64,000 bases of DNA. Origin: an uncultured Bacteroidales bacterium. GTDB taxonomy: Bacteria; Bacteroidota; Bacteroidia; Bacteroidales; Paludibacteraceae. The notes below the pieces were generated by a model, which was given only the letters and a program-made list of their open reading frames with translations, was not told the DNA's origin and did not search any database. Shown in pieces: positions 27,501 to 36,803 of this stretch. The stretch spans positions 44,638 to 108,637 of the forward strand of contig CAIWCC010000141.1 of assembly GCA_903911085.1 (NCBI GenBank). Reading direction: 5' to 3'. How positions within the stretch are numbered: position 1 is the first letter of the stretch; the number at the start of each line of letters is the position of its first letter. Position numbers and translations under genes: made by a program.

Positions 27501-27854
27501 CAAAACGTTTCTTTTATCAGCAATGTTAATAATATTAGTACCATTCAATTTACGCTAAAAGATGGACTCACAACCGATGCCATTATATCAAAACCTACTA
27601 CTGCGAATGAAACTATTATAAAAGAATCAGACCCCCAAATAATAGTTTATCCCAACGAGATTTCAATAACATTCCCTGATAATGGATGGAGAAATGCAAT
27701 AGGTCAGATTGTAAGTATAGATGGCAAGATTTTAAGTGAATTTGCTGCTAATGAATCAATTACAAAAGTTTCGACAGAAAATTTTAAACCAGGGGTGTAT
27801 GTGCTTAATATTAAGGGTGATAATTACACGGAATCGAGAAAAATAGTAAAATAA
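24591..27854 (+). CDS. Chondroitinase ABC-like PL8 lyase with T9SS sorting domain
   Basis: The ATG at 24591 is preferred over the TTG three bases earlier. The 1087-residue product has a signal peptide, an N-terminal jelly-roll domain (about 20-175) as in chondroitin sulfate ABC lyases, the alpha/alpha toroid, and beta-sandwich domains. The catalytic block KPDGTLDHHWG gives His453 and Tyr460 seven residues later, the spacing of Proteus chondroitinase ABC. A RESSDPWVTFLPYG stretch and KMPGTTAINY follow in the conserved PL8 order. The last 80 residues are a T9SS CTD (KPGVYVLNI...SRKIVK). It heads a collinear run to 40306. A glycosaminoglycan-like substrate is an inference from the family. Confidence 0.87.
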   Translation: MKKSQLFLFFFIFGISIKRIAAGLWHDWSSAKMSALTKINCTWQYSKTAVYQDSSLLVNYTPGASLTFPYNYTSSINTGGWFLMPFLDVSPTRTQDTMKVEFLLNSVVKATYKMNARKPGWNIFKVHQFASTSIIKQGFDTCAITGLIPDIPSQIRITFPKKTGSVYIGKVLLCNDATWTTLRMSTADSKKPNISPSLFDMPSTPVNITTAQQAALQQIATKMDEVLDVSPEGQVTSIPTATMTDLQTRFNVWGIERNGSIINGLDTMIFSSTPDYHTTTAVYGDLALEIAKNYRNTLSASDKVSLLAMFYDLFDYGIFVGGMYGDWNNGMSFAHATFLMREKLLETGRITPEVLSDFKTNIAYNRIFLPYSAMAKGFELYKGRVYRNGELGEDMDYLRITSHRLIMFNLLNTNLTEQVRDMTAISSYFSNIAFQYSPTILDGFKPDGTLDHHWGWIDGYGLDGLYWATCIIYALSDTEFKVSQPAYKLIYDALKVQEMRSLKNIVPATLTGKGGWPYNYGGNGQESIDRLGYMAFAGEYNGGTAPDNYMSQSFLRGYNNQISTTFSAFEKKVKTQLTTLGFAANTEPTGHKTLSYGAAFTHKRDNWIVSLKTSSNYQFVRESSDPWVTFLPYGMLEINTSTWLRYGSLKLQSDFGADGYDWRKMPGTTAINYVDITKMINKEYSRFWPNTTFVGGAMQDGNGVFTLQLPASILNGLSSFTGNKSYFCFDNNIVCMGSNISNTITSDSTITTLFQDAVAASDSTYLDNNGFNTTPYNYANYLITPTWLMNSHKVGYWLPVEQSLRLSRSTQNNKNWLNTATVSGTFATAWINHGKGPKNATYSYFMRINTTKSDMNNFDIQMQGAAPPFTILALTDKIQAVESANNNTYAAVVINATSNINLKEVISVSKPCVFMVKTLSASQKKLSISYPDLDFIDNGLYSDNTWWGYSNPKTLQVKLNGNWTLENSVSQNVSFISNVNNISTIQFTLKDGLTTDAIISKPTTANETIIKESDPQIIVYPNEISITFPDNGWRNAIGQIVSIDGKILSEFAANESITKVSTENFKPGVYVLNIKGDNYTESRKIVK

Positions 27855-27926
27855 TTGAAGTAGAATAGCTTTAAAACAAAAACACTGATTTTGCAATAAA
27901 TAATTACAAGTTAAAATGTTATAACA

Positions 27927-30635
27927 ATGAAACGATTTTCATTACTTTTTGCTGTTTTCAGCACTCTTTTCTCATTGTCAGCTGCTTACCAGCCTCAATT
28001 TTCAACTGCCGGTTTTTATCCACTTGCAGGAACAGGACGCACCGCCTATTCCATGAATGTGGCGTGGCGATTTGTAAAAACGGATGTGCCAAACGCTGAA
28101 TCAGTAAATTTCGACGACAGAAAATGGGAAGTTGTATCGCTTCCGCACGGATTGGAGTATCTGCCTGTGGACGCCAGTGGTGGTGTTAATTATCAAGGAC
28201 CAGCATGGTATAGGAAGCATTTCACGCCGGATGCGGCATTGAAAGGTAAAAAACTCTTTCTGCATTTTGAAGCCATAATGGGCAAAAGCAAAGTGTGGGT
28301 AAATGGAAAACTTGTCACTGAACATTATGGAGGGTATTTGCCGGTAATTGCAGATATTTCTAACAATTTGAATTGGGGCGAAGACAATGTGATAGCCGTG
28401 TGGGCAGACAATAGCGATGACCCGCTTTATCTTCCGGGCAAGGCTCAAAACGTACTGGATTTTTGTTATTTCGGTGGAATTTACCGCGATTGCTGGCTGG
28501 TGGCTCACAATTCCGTTTTTATTACCGACCCAAATGTTGAAAACGAAGTGGCCGGTGGTGGTCTTTTTGTTTCGTACGATAAAGTGAGCGAGAAAAATGC
28601 CGTTGTCAACTTAAAACTTCATTTGCGCAATGACCAAAAAGTAAATTTCGCAGGTTCGGTGGAATATGAATTGGCTGAAAATTCAGGAAAGGTGGTTTGT
28701 TCCACTTCCGAAAAAATAAAAATTGTTTCGGGAGCAGCTGGCTATTCCAACAAAAATATGGATGTAAAACTTCCTAAACTCTGGAGTCCAGAATCTCCCA
28801 ATTTGTATCATCTCAATATACGCGTTAAAGATGCAAAAGGCAATGTGTTGGATGGTTATATGCACCGTGTTGGCATCAAAAGTGTTGAATTCAAACAGAA
28901 AGATGGTCTGTGGCTCAACGGTAAGCCCTATAAAGATAAACTGATTGGTGTAAACCGTCATCAGGATTTCGCCGTGGTGGGCAATGCGCTGGCAAACAAC
29001 ACTCATTGGCGCGATGCAAAAAAAATGCGTGACACCGGAATGAAAGTAATTCGTAATGCCCATTATCCACAGGATCCTGCTTTTATGGATGCTTGTGATG
29101 AGTTGGGTTTGTTTGTTATTATCAACAATCCTGGTTGGCAATTTTGGAACAATGCTCCCATTTTTAGCGAACGTGTTTACAATGATATTCGCAATATGGT
29201 TCGCCGCGACCGCAATCGGGCATCGCTATTTTTCTGGGAACCGATTTTGAACGAAACTTCATATCCGGCTAACTTTGCTAAAAATGCTGTCGACATTGTA
29301 AAGAAGGAATATCCTTATCCATACAGTACTTCGGCTTGTGATGATGGAGCTGATGGTGCACAATATTTCTCATTGCTGCTCAGACCAATGAATAAACTCG
29401 ACTCAACAAAAACATACTTCGTGCGCGAGTGGGGCGATAATGTTGACGATTGGACAGCGCAAAATTCCGACAGTCGCGTAAACCGCAGTTGGGGCGAAGT
29501 GCCAATGCTCATTCAGGCACTTCATTATGGCAAACCGGGCGAAGTAAACGAAAAATGGCCGATTACTGCTGTAGCAACTACCAATACAAAAAAATCGAAA
29601 CCGACATTTAACGGTATTTGTCTTCAAAATCTGTACACATCTCCCCGTCAGATAGTTGGTGCATGTTTGTGGCACTCGTTCGACCATCAGCGTGGTTATC
29701 ACCCCGACCCATTTCTTGGTGGACTTATGGACGCTTTTCGCCAACCCAAATACTCGTATTATCTATTTCAGTCGCAACGCGATGTGGTTAAGTCGGAAAT
29801 AATTGCTGAAACCGGCCCGATGGTTTTCATAGCTCATGAAATGTCGCCGTTTTCGCCCAAAGATGTCACCGTTTATTCCAATTGTGACGAAGTACGACTT
29901 ACATTCCTGAAAAACGGAAAACAAAAAACGGTTAAGAAAGACCCTAATCGCACTGGAATGCCTTCACCCATCATCACATTCACCGATATGTTTGATTTTA
30001 TGGCTTGTAAAGCAAAATCACGTGCCGAAAAACAGGATGAAGTTTATTTGCTGGCCGAAGGATTAATGGATGGGAAAGTGGTTACTAGCCAAAAGCTTAC
30101 ACCAGCGCTTCGACCCGATAAAGTGGTACTTTGGGTAGATAATAATGGAGTGGATTTGGTGGCGAATGGTTCGGACTTTGTTACAATAATTGCTGGTATT
30201 GCCGACAAAAATGGCAACATAAAACGGCTTAACAATGAATATCTAAAATTCGAAATTGAAGGCGAAGGACGACTACTTGGCGGTGACGAAGCAAAGTTGA
30301 ATCCACGTCCTGTACTTTGGGGAACAGCTCCTATGCTGGTGCAATCGACAACAAAAGCCGGAAAAATTAAAATTCGTGCAAGTGTGCTTTTCGAAGGCTC
30401 ACAACATGCTGTAAGTACCGAATTGATTATAAACAGCATTGAAAATTCCACGCCGTCTATATTCAATCAAAAAGAATTGGAACTAATTGATAAACAAACC
30501 ATTCAAGTTGATCAGAAATCGATTAATAAATCGGAGTTGGAAATTGAAAACCAACGTTTCCGCAAAGAACTGAATGATTTGAAAGTAAAAGAAGTGGAAA
30601 AACAACAAAATAAATTTGGCGGGGGAATAAATTAA
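27927..30635 (+). CDS. GH2 family glycoside hydrolase with C-terminal coiled-coil tail
   Basis: This 902-residue secreted enzyme (signal ending SLSAA) has the GH2 order: sugar-binding jelly-roll (about 40-200), Ig-like domain, TIM barrel starting near VNRHQDF, and C-terminal Ig-like domains. The acid/base lies in WEPILNE (E443) and the nucleophile in VREWGD (E501). GH2 enzymes act on beta-galactosides, beta-glucuronides or beta-mannosides, and the exact specificity is not readable. The acid/base context WEPILNE departs from the usual W-S-x-G-N-E. The final 50 residues are Lys/Glu-rich and helical, like a coiled coil, which is unusual for the family. It lies 72 bases after the PL8 gene and 21 before GH105. 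Confidence 0.85.
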   Translation: MKRFSLLFAVFSTLFSLSAAYQPQFSTAGFYPLAGTGRTAYSMNVAWRFVKTDVPNAESVNFDDRKWEVVSLPHGLEYLPVDASGGVNYQGPAWYRKHFTPDAALKGKKLFLHFEAIMGKSKVWVNGKLVTEHYGGYLPVIADISNNLNWGEDNVIAVWADNSDDPLYLPGKAQNVLDFCYFGGIYRDCWLVAHNSVFITDPNVENEVAGGGLFVSYDKVSEKNAVVNLKLHLRNDQKVNFAGSVEYELAENSGKVVCSTSEKIKIVSGAAGYSNKNMDVKLPKLWSPESPNLYHLNIRVKDAKGNVLDGYMHRVGIKSVEFKQKDGLWLNGKPYKDKLIGVNRHQDFAVVGNALANNTHWRDAKKMRDTGMKVIRNAHYPQDPAFMDACDELGLFVIINNPGWQFWNNAPIFSERVYNDIRNMVRRDRNRASLFFWEPILNETSYPANFAKNAVDIVKKEYPYPYSTSACDDGADGAQYFSLLLRPMNKLDSTKTYFVREWGDNVDDWTAQNSDSRVNRSWGEVPMLIQALHYGKPGEVNEKWPITAVATTNTKKSKPTFNGICLQNLYTSPRQIVGACLWHSFDHQRGYHPDPFLGGLMDAFRQPKYSYYLFQSQRDVVKSEIIAETGPMVFIAHEMSPFSPKDVTVYSNCDEVRLTFLKNGKQKTVKKDPNRTGMPSPIITFTDMFDFMACKAKSRAEKQDEVYLLAEGLMDGKVVTSQKLTPALRPDKVVLWVDNNGVDLVANGSDFVTIIAGIADKNGNIKRLNNEYLKFEIEGEGRLLGGDEAKLNPRPVLWGTAPMLVQSTTKAGKIKIRASVLFEGSQHAVSTELIINSIENSTPSIFNQKELELIDKQTIQVDQKSINKSELEIENQRFRKELNDLKVKEVEKQQNKFGGGIN

Positions 30636-30656
30636 TTGAATAATAAGCAAATAAAT

Positions 30657-31799
30657 ATGAAACAAAAACTAGTAATCATTTACCTAGTGGCTTTTTCCAT
30701 TTCTTTATCAGCTACAGAAAAAATTCCTGCAAAAAAAGAAATCATTTCAGCCATGACCCGTGTTTGCGACTGGCAATTGGCTAATCTGATTAAAACGGAA
30801 TATGTGGATAAAGATACATTAAAACATAAATACAGAGATTCAAACTGGATTCGAGGAACATTTCTTACCGGGCTTCTGGCGCAATACTATAGCACTAAAA
30901 ATCAGAAATACCTTGATGTGGCAATAGCTCTTTGCTCACGAAACAAATGGAAACTTGGACCCAAATTTCAGTTTGCCGACGATTTATGTATCGGTCAGGC
31001 TTACCTTGAATTGTATAAACTAAAAAAGGATAAAGAGCTGATTGCTGATGTTGAATTTCGACTAAAAGCTATTATGAAAAATCCCAAACGTGGACCTGTA
31101 GTTGGCTGGAAAGGTAATGATAACTGGGATTGGTGTGATGCGCTTTATATGGCTCCACCAGTATTTTCGCGCATGTATTCGATTACCAAAAATCAAGCTT
31201 ATTTGGATACTATGACTGTTCTTTGGTTTGACACATACAATTTACTTTACGACAAAAAAGAAAAATTATTTTACCGCGATGCTCGTTTTTCGGAAAGAAA
31301 TGATGGAACACAGCAACTGAGTAAAAATGGAAAGAAAATCTTTTGGTCGCGTGGAAACGGATGGGTGATTGGTGGTTTGACACGATTGTTACAAGATATG
31401 CCAAAGAATTATACTCATCGTGCTGAATTTGAAAAAGTTTACAAAGAAATGTGCGAAAAAATAGCAACCTTACAAGGTGAAGATGGACTATGGCGTTCAA
31501 GCTTGCTTGATACAGAAGAATATCCGGCTCCCGAAACGTCCGGTTCTGGATTTTATTGTTATGCGTTGGCTTATGGTATAAACAACGGATTATTGCCTTC
31601 CAAAAAATACTTACCAGTGATTTTAAAAGCATGGAAGGGCTTGAATTGGGCAATTGACAAACAAACGGGAATGCTCGGTTGGGTACAAGCTGTTGGTGCC
31701 GATCCACGGTCAGTAACATCGAGTGAAACAGCGGAATATGGTGCTGGTGCATTCTTGCTTGCCGGGAGTGAAATTATTAAAATGAAGAAAAACAAATGA
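30657..31799 (+). CDS. GH105 unsaturated uronyl hydrolase
   Basis: The ATG at 30657 gives a 380-residue protein with a signal peptide (MKQKLVIIYLVAFSISLSA). It matches the (alpha/alpha)6 GH105 family (YteR/YesR type): DSNWIRGTF near the start, FADDLCIGQAYLELY, and the catalytic block WDWCDALYMAPP with Asp161, followed by IFWSRGNGWVIGGL. These enzymes hydrate the 4,5-double bond and release unsaturated uronic acid from the end of lyase products. This makes it the logical next step after the PL8 lyases of the window, although characterised GH105 members mostly act on rhamnogalacturonan or ulvan products. Its stop overlaps the next start (ATGA), so they are coupled. Confidence 0.9.
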   Translation: MKQKLVIIYLVAFSISLSATEKIPAKKEIISAMTRVCDWQLANLIKTEYVDKDTLKHKYRDSNWIRGTFLTGLLAQYYSTKNQKYLDVAIALCSRNKWKLGPKFQFADDLCIGQAYLELYKLKKDKELIADVEFRLKAIMKNPKRGPVVGWKGNDNWDWCDALYMAPPVFSRMYSITKNQAYLDTMTVLWFDTYNLLYDKKEKLFYRDARFSERNDGTQQLSKNGKKIFWSRGNGWVIGGLTRLLQDMPKNYTHRAEFEKVYKEMCEKIATLQGEDGLWRSSLLDTEEYPAPETSGSGFYCYALAYGINNGLLPSKKYLPVILKAWKGLNWAIDKQTGMLGWVQAVGADPRSVTSSETAEYGAGAFLLAGSEIIKMKKNK

Positions 31800-33466
31800 T
31801 GAAACAAATGAAAATAAAACTGTTAACTGCCATTCTTTTTCTCAGCACAGTTGTCATTGGACAAAACAATGCCCGAATGACTCAAAAAGAGCTTATAAAT
31901 GTTGATTCACTAAAGAATAAAAACCAACTTAGCATCGCCGAAGGCGTTTTTCACCCAAACTGGAAATCCTTCAATCAACGAAAGTTCCCTGAATGGTTTC
32001 GGAATGCCAAATTTGGAATTTGGGCACATTGGGGACCACAATCAGCACCTGAATATGGCGACTGGTATGCCCGAAACATGTATGATGAAAAAAATGGAGC
32101 ATACAAGTTTCATCTAAAAAAGTACGGCCATCCTTCGGAGTTTGGATTTAAGGATGTGATTCCAACTTGGACTGCCGATAAATTTGATGCTGATAAGTTA
32201 ACTTCGCTTTTCAAAAATGCCGGTGCACGATACATTGTGACCATGGCAAATCATCATGACAATTTCGACAATTGGAATTCAAAGTTTCAACCGTGGAATT
32301 CAGTGAATATTGGTCCGAAACGTGACATTGTAGGATTGTGGAAAAAGGCGACTACAAAACAAGGACTACGGTTTGGAGTTTCCATTCACAATATCAACAC
32401 CTGGGGATGGTACGACACTGCCCGCGGTGCAGATTCAACTGGATTAAAAGCAGGAATTGCGTACGATGGTAAATTGACCAAAGCGGACGGAAAAGGCAAA
32501 TGGTGGGACGGCTATGACCCGCAAGATTTATATGGACCAATACACAAAGGTGGCCCAAATGGCGACCAACCAACAGCGGCATTTATCAAAAACTGGTTTT
32601 TGCGCACCAAAGATTTAATTGACACCTATCAGCCTGATATTTTGGAGTTTGACCTTTGGTCGCCAAGTAATATTTGGAGGCAATGGGTGAAATTTGAAAA
32701 TACGACGTCGGAAAATGGCTTGGACGGACGTGTGGGAATGCTGATCGCACAACATTATTTCAATCAGCAACGGAAATGGCACAAAGGTGCTGATGAAGGA
32801 ATAATTACTTTGAAAGGAATTGACGATGAAAGGCGCGGTTCTATAACACAGGCTTTGGAGCGCGATTATAGCAAGGAAATTCTCCCCAATATGTGGCAAT
32901 TGGAAGAAAGCATGGGCGACTGGCATTATCAAGGCGAAGGAAGGACGTATTTATCTGCTGATAAAGTGATTGCAATGCTGTCAGAAGCCGCTTGCCGTAA
33001 CGGAAATCTGTTGTTGAATGTGGTAATGCGCCCCGACGGAACAATTGCCGGTGACCAAGAAGCATCGCTTCTAAAAGTGGGTCGATGGCTCGAAACCAAC
33101 GGTGAAGCCATTTATGGCAGTCGTGCTTTCAGCATAATGGGCGAAGGTCCAAACCGCATGAAAAGCCGTGCCGAATTGAAGGAGGAACATTTACCAAATG
33201 TATTGCCAAATTACACGCAAGATGATATCCGTTTCACAACCAATAACGGAGCAGTTTATGCCATTGTTTTGGCACAACCCACCAAAGAAGTCCTTATAAA
33301 ATCATTGGCAGGTAAAAAAATAGCAACTGTAAAATTACTTGGAAGTTCCAAAAAACTCAATTGGAAACAAACACCGAATGGATTACAAATTCAACCAATA
33401 AAAATGATGGTATCTGATAATCTGGCCATTGTGTATAAAATTATTATCAAAAAAAATTTAAAATAA
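31796..33466 (+). CDS. Divergent GH29 alpha-L-fucosidase-like enzyme
   Basis: This 556-residue secreted protein (signal ending VIGQ) has the GH29 barrel start FPEWFRNAKFGIWAHWG, the NHHDNFDNWNS block in place of KHHDGF, and a nucleophile motif YQPDILEFD with Asp286. The usual D-x-x-W-F-D has become D-I-L-E-F-D, and the barrel carries insertions around 185-260 (Trp/Gly/Asp-rich). These changes suggest a distinct sub-family, perhaps with a fucose-like sugar other than terminal fucose as substrate. The start could also be the ATG three or twelve bases later. It is translationally coupled to GH105, so it probably works on the lyase products. Confidence 0.82.
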   Translation: MMKQMKIKLLTAILFLSTVVIGQNNARMTQKELINVDSLKNKNQLSIAEGVFHPNWKSFNQRKFPEWFRNAKFGIWAHWGPQSAPEYGDWYARNMYDEKNGAYKFHLKKYGHPSEFGFKDVIPTWTADKFDADKLTSLFKNAGARYIVTMANHHDNFDNWNSKFQPWNSVNIGPKRDIVGLWKKATTKQGLRFGVSIHNINTWGWYDTARGADSTGLKAGIAYDGKLTKADGKGKWWDGYDPQDLYGPIHKGGPNGDQPTAAFIKNWFLRTKDLIDTYQPDILEFDLWSPSNIWRQWVKFENTTSENGLDGRVGMLIAQHYFNQQRKWHKGADEGIITLKGIDDERRGSITQALERDYSKEILPNMWQLEESMGDWHYQGEGRTYLSADKVIAMLSEAACRNGNLLLNVVMRPDGTIAGDQEASLLKVGRWLETNGEAIYGSRAFSIMGEGPNRMKSRAELKEEHLPNVLPNYTQDDIRFTTNNGAVYAIVLAQPTKEVLIKSLAGKKIATVKLLGSSKKLNWKQTPNGLQIQPIKMMVSDNLAIVYKIIIKKNLK

Positions 33467-33485
33467 TTTTTAACATCCAATTATT

Positions 33486-36400
33486 ATGAGAATATCTTGC
33501 ACCTTTTGCCAATTATTAATGCTGTCATTATTTTTATCTCATCAGGTTATAGCTGTCGAAAAGTATGGCAATTATCTTGATTCCAGAATTGGAATACCAT
33601 CTGAAATCTCTTCGCATGGTTTGCTTTTTTATCCCGATAGAGAACTCATGTATGATTTTGATACTGAAAAACCCACTGCTGGAATTACATCCGAAAACAG
33701 TAAAATAGTACCTGATAACAAATACTTTATGACTTCGCCAAATTCGCTCCGTTGGGAATCGAAAACAGGTTCGGTTTTGAATTTTACATCTGGTGTAAAA
33801 CTAATTAAAACCCTAAAATGTAACTATTACTTTTCAGTTGGTCTGTTTCAAGAGAAAAAAACAACGGATGGTTCTTTACGAACATTCAAGGTGGAGGCAA
33901 AAGACGAAGCCGGAAATCTGGTTGTAAATTTGCAATTATATCTTCATCGTTGTGGTTGGAATATTGCAGCAATTCAACTACCTGCTACATTTACAAAAGT
34001 AATTAGCAAAATTGAAATTATGCAAAATGGAGGTGCTGAAGGTGAAGTTTATGTTGACAACTTGATGCTTTACAACGGATACATGGCGGGAATATCTTCA
34101 TCACCCAATATTTACGAACCAACAGTTACTGATAAATCGGCTTTTCCAGCAAAATCCACACTTTCAGCGGATGAAGTAAAAGGTTTTAAGGCTATCAATG
34201 ATCGCATTTTAAATACACAAGATCCGAAAGTCTTTAATTTACAAGAGCTTGAAAAGACTGACAAAAATAATAATTCTCAAACAAGTAAACTTAATCGAGT
34301 ATCTCCTACCACAATGACCCGATTCAGAGATCTTTACAAAAGCTATAATATACAGCAAATTGGAAAGTTTGCCAATGGTGAAAATCCGCTTTATTATAGT
34401 CGGAAACTTCAAGGTTACGATTTGCAGGAGGCTTCTCCGGAAGATTATTACTATAAAAAAAACACAACACTCTGCCAAACAATGCGCGAAATGGGAATGA
34501 CATGGTACCGACTGTCAGATTCGCCAGAGCGGGCTGAATTGGGGAAAATGATTTGTGATTTGGTTCGACTATCAACTACTTATGGCGGTTTGCCTAATCC
34601 ATGGTATAACGGTCGTGGTTTTGCCGACGGAATATTCTTTGCACGGGAGCTTTTGGCAAAGGAAGGACTAATTGACGACATTACAGAGCAGTTGATGCAA
34701 CAATACAATGTGGATCGGGTGCTTTATAACGAGCACACCTTAAATATTACAAAGAAATCTACACGAACGTTGGCAGTTTCCAACCCATCCACTCCTGAAT
34801 TTTATTGGAATTCTACAGCTGACCATTTGAATACAGCCTCATTATCAATGATTTCAATTGTTGCCATGTCGCCCGATTCACCAGAAAAAGCAAGGGACTT
34901 TATACGTTTAAAAAGCTGGTTGGATAATATCGCACTCAACTATGCCCCTTCTACAATGGGCACGCTGAAACCTGATGGCTCTTTGTTTCACCATTGGGGA
35001 AATCGATTTGATAATTACGGTTGGGTAGCAGGTTGGAGAGGAGCTACGCAATATGTTTGGTGGTTAAGCAAAACGCCTTTCAGGGTAAGCGAGCAAACTC
35101 ACCAGCGTATGCAACACATGGCAAAGGTTCATTTTCAGCTAATGAACAAAGATGGGTATGCAGGAAGCCCTGATAAACAAATGCCTATTCCGGCAGATGG
35201 TTTTTATTTTATGGCCAGCGCTGGCTCTCCTGACGGTTCTCAGGTATACGACCCTCTGACAGCAAGTTATTTACTTAGTTTTCCTGAATCCGAAACATAC
35301 AGAAAATTTCCAGAAGTAATTGCTAATATCAAGAAACAAGGAATTACCGAAGCCCCAAGGGCGAACGAAAATATAACTATGAGTTACGCAGGATTGAATA
35401 TTCATCGTTTTGGTTCGTGGCAAGCATATGCACATGGAGTTTCAAAGAGTTTATACCATACTCAGTATGTTAGGAGAGGATTTCTTTTTTACAACATTGG
35501 GGGTTTTAATTTGCTGAAAGAAGGTCAGACTTCGTCAATGCAAAATGAGAAAGGCGCTTCTATTTTGAGAGGGAAAACTGAAGAGAAAAATATAACTCCA
35601 GGCTATAATTTTAGTCTTGCACCTGGTGTGACTTCTATCGTAAACGATTTATCGAAACTGGATCAGAAATACTATCAAAATGGTTCTTCGGAATTTGTTG
35701 GAGGTGTGTCAACTAATGATAATTCAGGAATTTTTACACAAATATTTGATTCTGGTGACAATTTCAACGATGTGGATCCGAAAGATAAGGAATTCAGGGA
35801 AGTTTCAACTAATAAAAATATATACGCGGGTACAGTTGCGGAGAAGTTAAGTTTCAAGAAATCTTATTTCTATTTTGGAAGAGATATTGTTCTGATAGCC
35901 AGTAATATTTCCAATGGAGTTAAACTTACCAATGTGCAAACAGGTATTTTGCAAGAACGCGTTATTGATGGAGCTAATAGGCTGATATTGGCTGATAAAA
36001 CATCCACAGAAGCTGATACTGTTGATCGTGAAATTAAATCCACCGAAGTTCCATGGTTTGTAAATGAAACGCAAAAAATAGGTTATTACTTGTATCCTAA
36101 TCAAACTTACCGATTGAAAAAAGGCATACAAACTTTTATTTCAACAGGAGAAATTGTTTCGTCGTATTTTGAGCATCAAAAACAAATTGTTGGAGAATAC
36201 GCATTCGTTTTGAGGTTGGAAACTTCCAAAGACGAAATGAAAGAATTTGGCAAATCAATGAAGTCGAAAACTCCTGATTATCAGATTTTACAACAGGATG
36301 CAAATGCACACATAGTGAAAGCAACAAAAATCAATCAGACTGGATATGTACTTTACAATCCGAAAGGTTTGATATTTGATGATAAACGCATAAAATCAGT

Positions 36401-36686
36401 AAATAACTCTTGTGTTTTTATGATGAAAGACGACCTTGCCAAAAAGGAAATGATAATTTCTTTTGCTAATCCTGATAAAAATATGATTCTGACAAAAGAT
36501 AATCCATTGGGTTATAGTCTACCAATCAAAACAGTAGTTGTGCTGAATGGTCGGTATGAGCTTATATCAGCTGACAACAAGCTAGTAAATTGTGAGTTCG
36601 ATACAAGCAATCAAACAACGAATATAACATTTGAAGTCAAAGACGGGCTATCAAACACTGTAAGATTGCAAATGTCAAATCATTAA
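33486..36686 (+). CDS. Chondroitinase ABC-like PL8 lyase without T9SS tail
   Basis: This 1066-residue protein has a signal peptide (MRISCTFCQLLMLSLFLSHQVIA). An N-terminal jelly-roll (about 25-205, ending in EGEVYVDNLMLYNGY) is followed by the toroid domain and the catalytic block KPDGSLFHHWG with His503 and Tyr511. GGVSTNDNSG and SFKKSYFYFGRDIVLIASNIS follow in the beta-sandwich part. It parallels the T9SS-tagged lyase at 24591 in length and domain order but ends at DGLSNTVRLQMSNH, where that protein continues into its CTD. It is therefore predicted to stay in the periplasm. It lies 19 bases after the divergent GH29 gene, so it is probably in the same transcript. Confidence 0.85.
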   Translation: MRISCTFCQLLMLSLFLSHQVIAVEKYGNYLDSRIGIPSEISSHGLLFYPDRELMYDFDTEKPTAGITSENSKIVPDNKYFMTSPNSLRWESKTGSVLNFTSGVKLIKTLKCNYYFSVGLFQEKKTTDGSLRTFKVEAKDEAGNLVVNLQLYLHRCGWNIAAIQLPATFTKVISKIEIMQNGGAEGEVYVDNLMLYNGYMAGISSSPNIYEPTVTDKSAFPAKSTLSADEVKGFKAINDRILNTQDPKVFNLQELEKTDKNNNSQTSKLNRVSPTTMTRFRDLYKSYNIQQIGKFANGENPLYYSRKLQGYDLQEASPEDYYYKKNTTLCQTMREMGMTWYRLSDSPERAELGKMICDLVRLSTTYGGLPNPWYNGRGFADGIFFARELLAKEGLIDDITEQLMQQYNVDRVLYNEHTLNITKKSTRTLAVSNPSTPEFYWNSTADHLNTASLSMISIVAMSPDSPEKARDFIRLKSWLDNIALNYAPSTMGTLKPDGSLFHHWGNRFDNYGWVAGWRGATQYVWWLSKTPFRVSEQTHQRMQHMAKVHFQLMNKDGYAGSPDKQMPIPADGFYFMASAGSPDGSQVYDPLTASYLLSFPESETYRKFPEVIANIKKQGITEAPRANENITMSYAGLNIHRFGSWQAYAHGVSKSLYHTQYVRRGFLFYNIGGFNLLKEGQTSSMQNEKGASILRGKTEEKNITPGYNFSLAPGVTSIVNDLSKLDQKYYQNGSSEFVGGVSTNDNSGIFTQIFDSGDNFNDVDPKDKEFREVSTNKNIYAGTVAEKLSFKKSYFYFGRDIVLIASNISNGVKLTNVQTGILQERVIDGANRLILADKTSTEADTVDREIKSTEVPWFVNETQKIGYYLYPNQTYRLKKGIQTFISTGEIVSSYFEHQKQIVGEYAFVLRLETSKDEMKEFGKSMKSKTPDYQILQQDANAHIVKATKINQTGYVLYNPKGLIFDDKRIKSVNNSCVFMMKDDLAKKEMIISFANPDKNMILTKDNPLGYSLPIKTVVVLNGRYELISADNKLVNCEFDTSNQTTNITFEVKDGLSNTVRLQMSNH

Positions 36687-36724
36687 TGATTTGTATCATA
36701 ATAGACATTTTCTGAATTATCGTA

Positions 36725-36771
36725 TCACTATAAGTGACGTTAAAACAATTATTTTTGTTGCGTAACAAAAA
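36725..36771 (+). promoter_or_regulatory. Possible internal promoter with palindromes before the DUF4955-type pair
   Basis: The 117-bp gap holds TCACT-ATA-AGTGA (36725-36737), a TATTTTTG -7-like box (36750-36757) and TTTTTGTT-GCGT-AACAAAAA (36752-36771). Together they could form a regulated internal promoter for the two beta-helix genes. Confidence 0.35.
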
Positions 36772-36803
36772 ATCAATCAAAATCTTTAATTCTAATACAA
36801 GAT

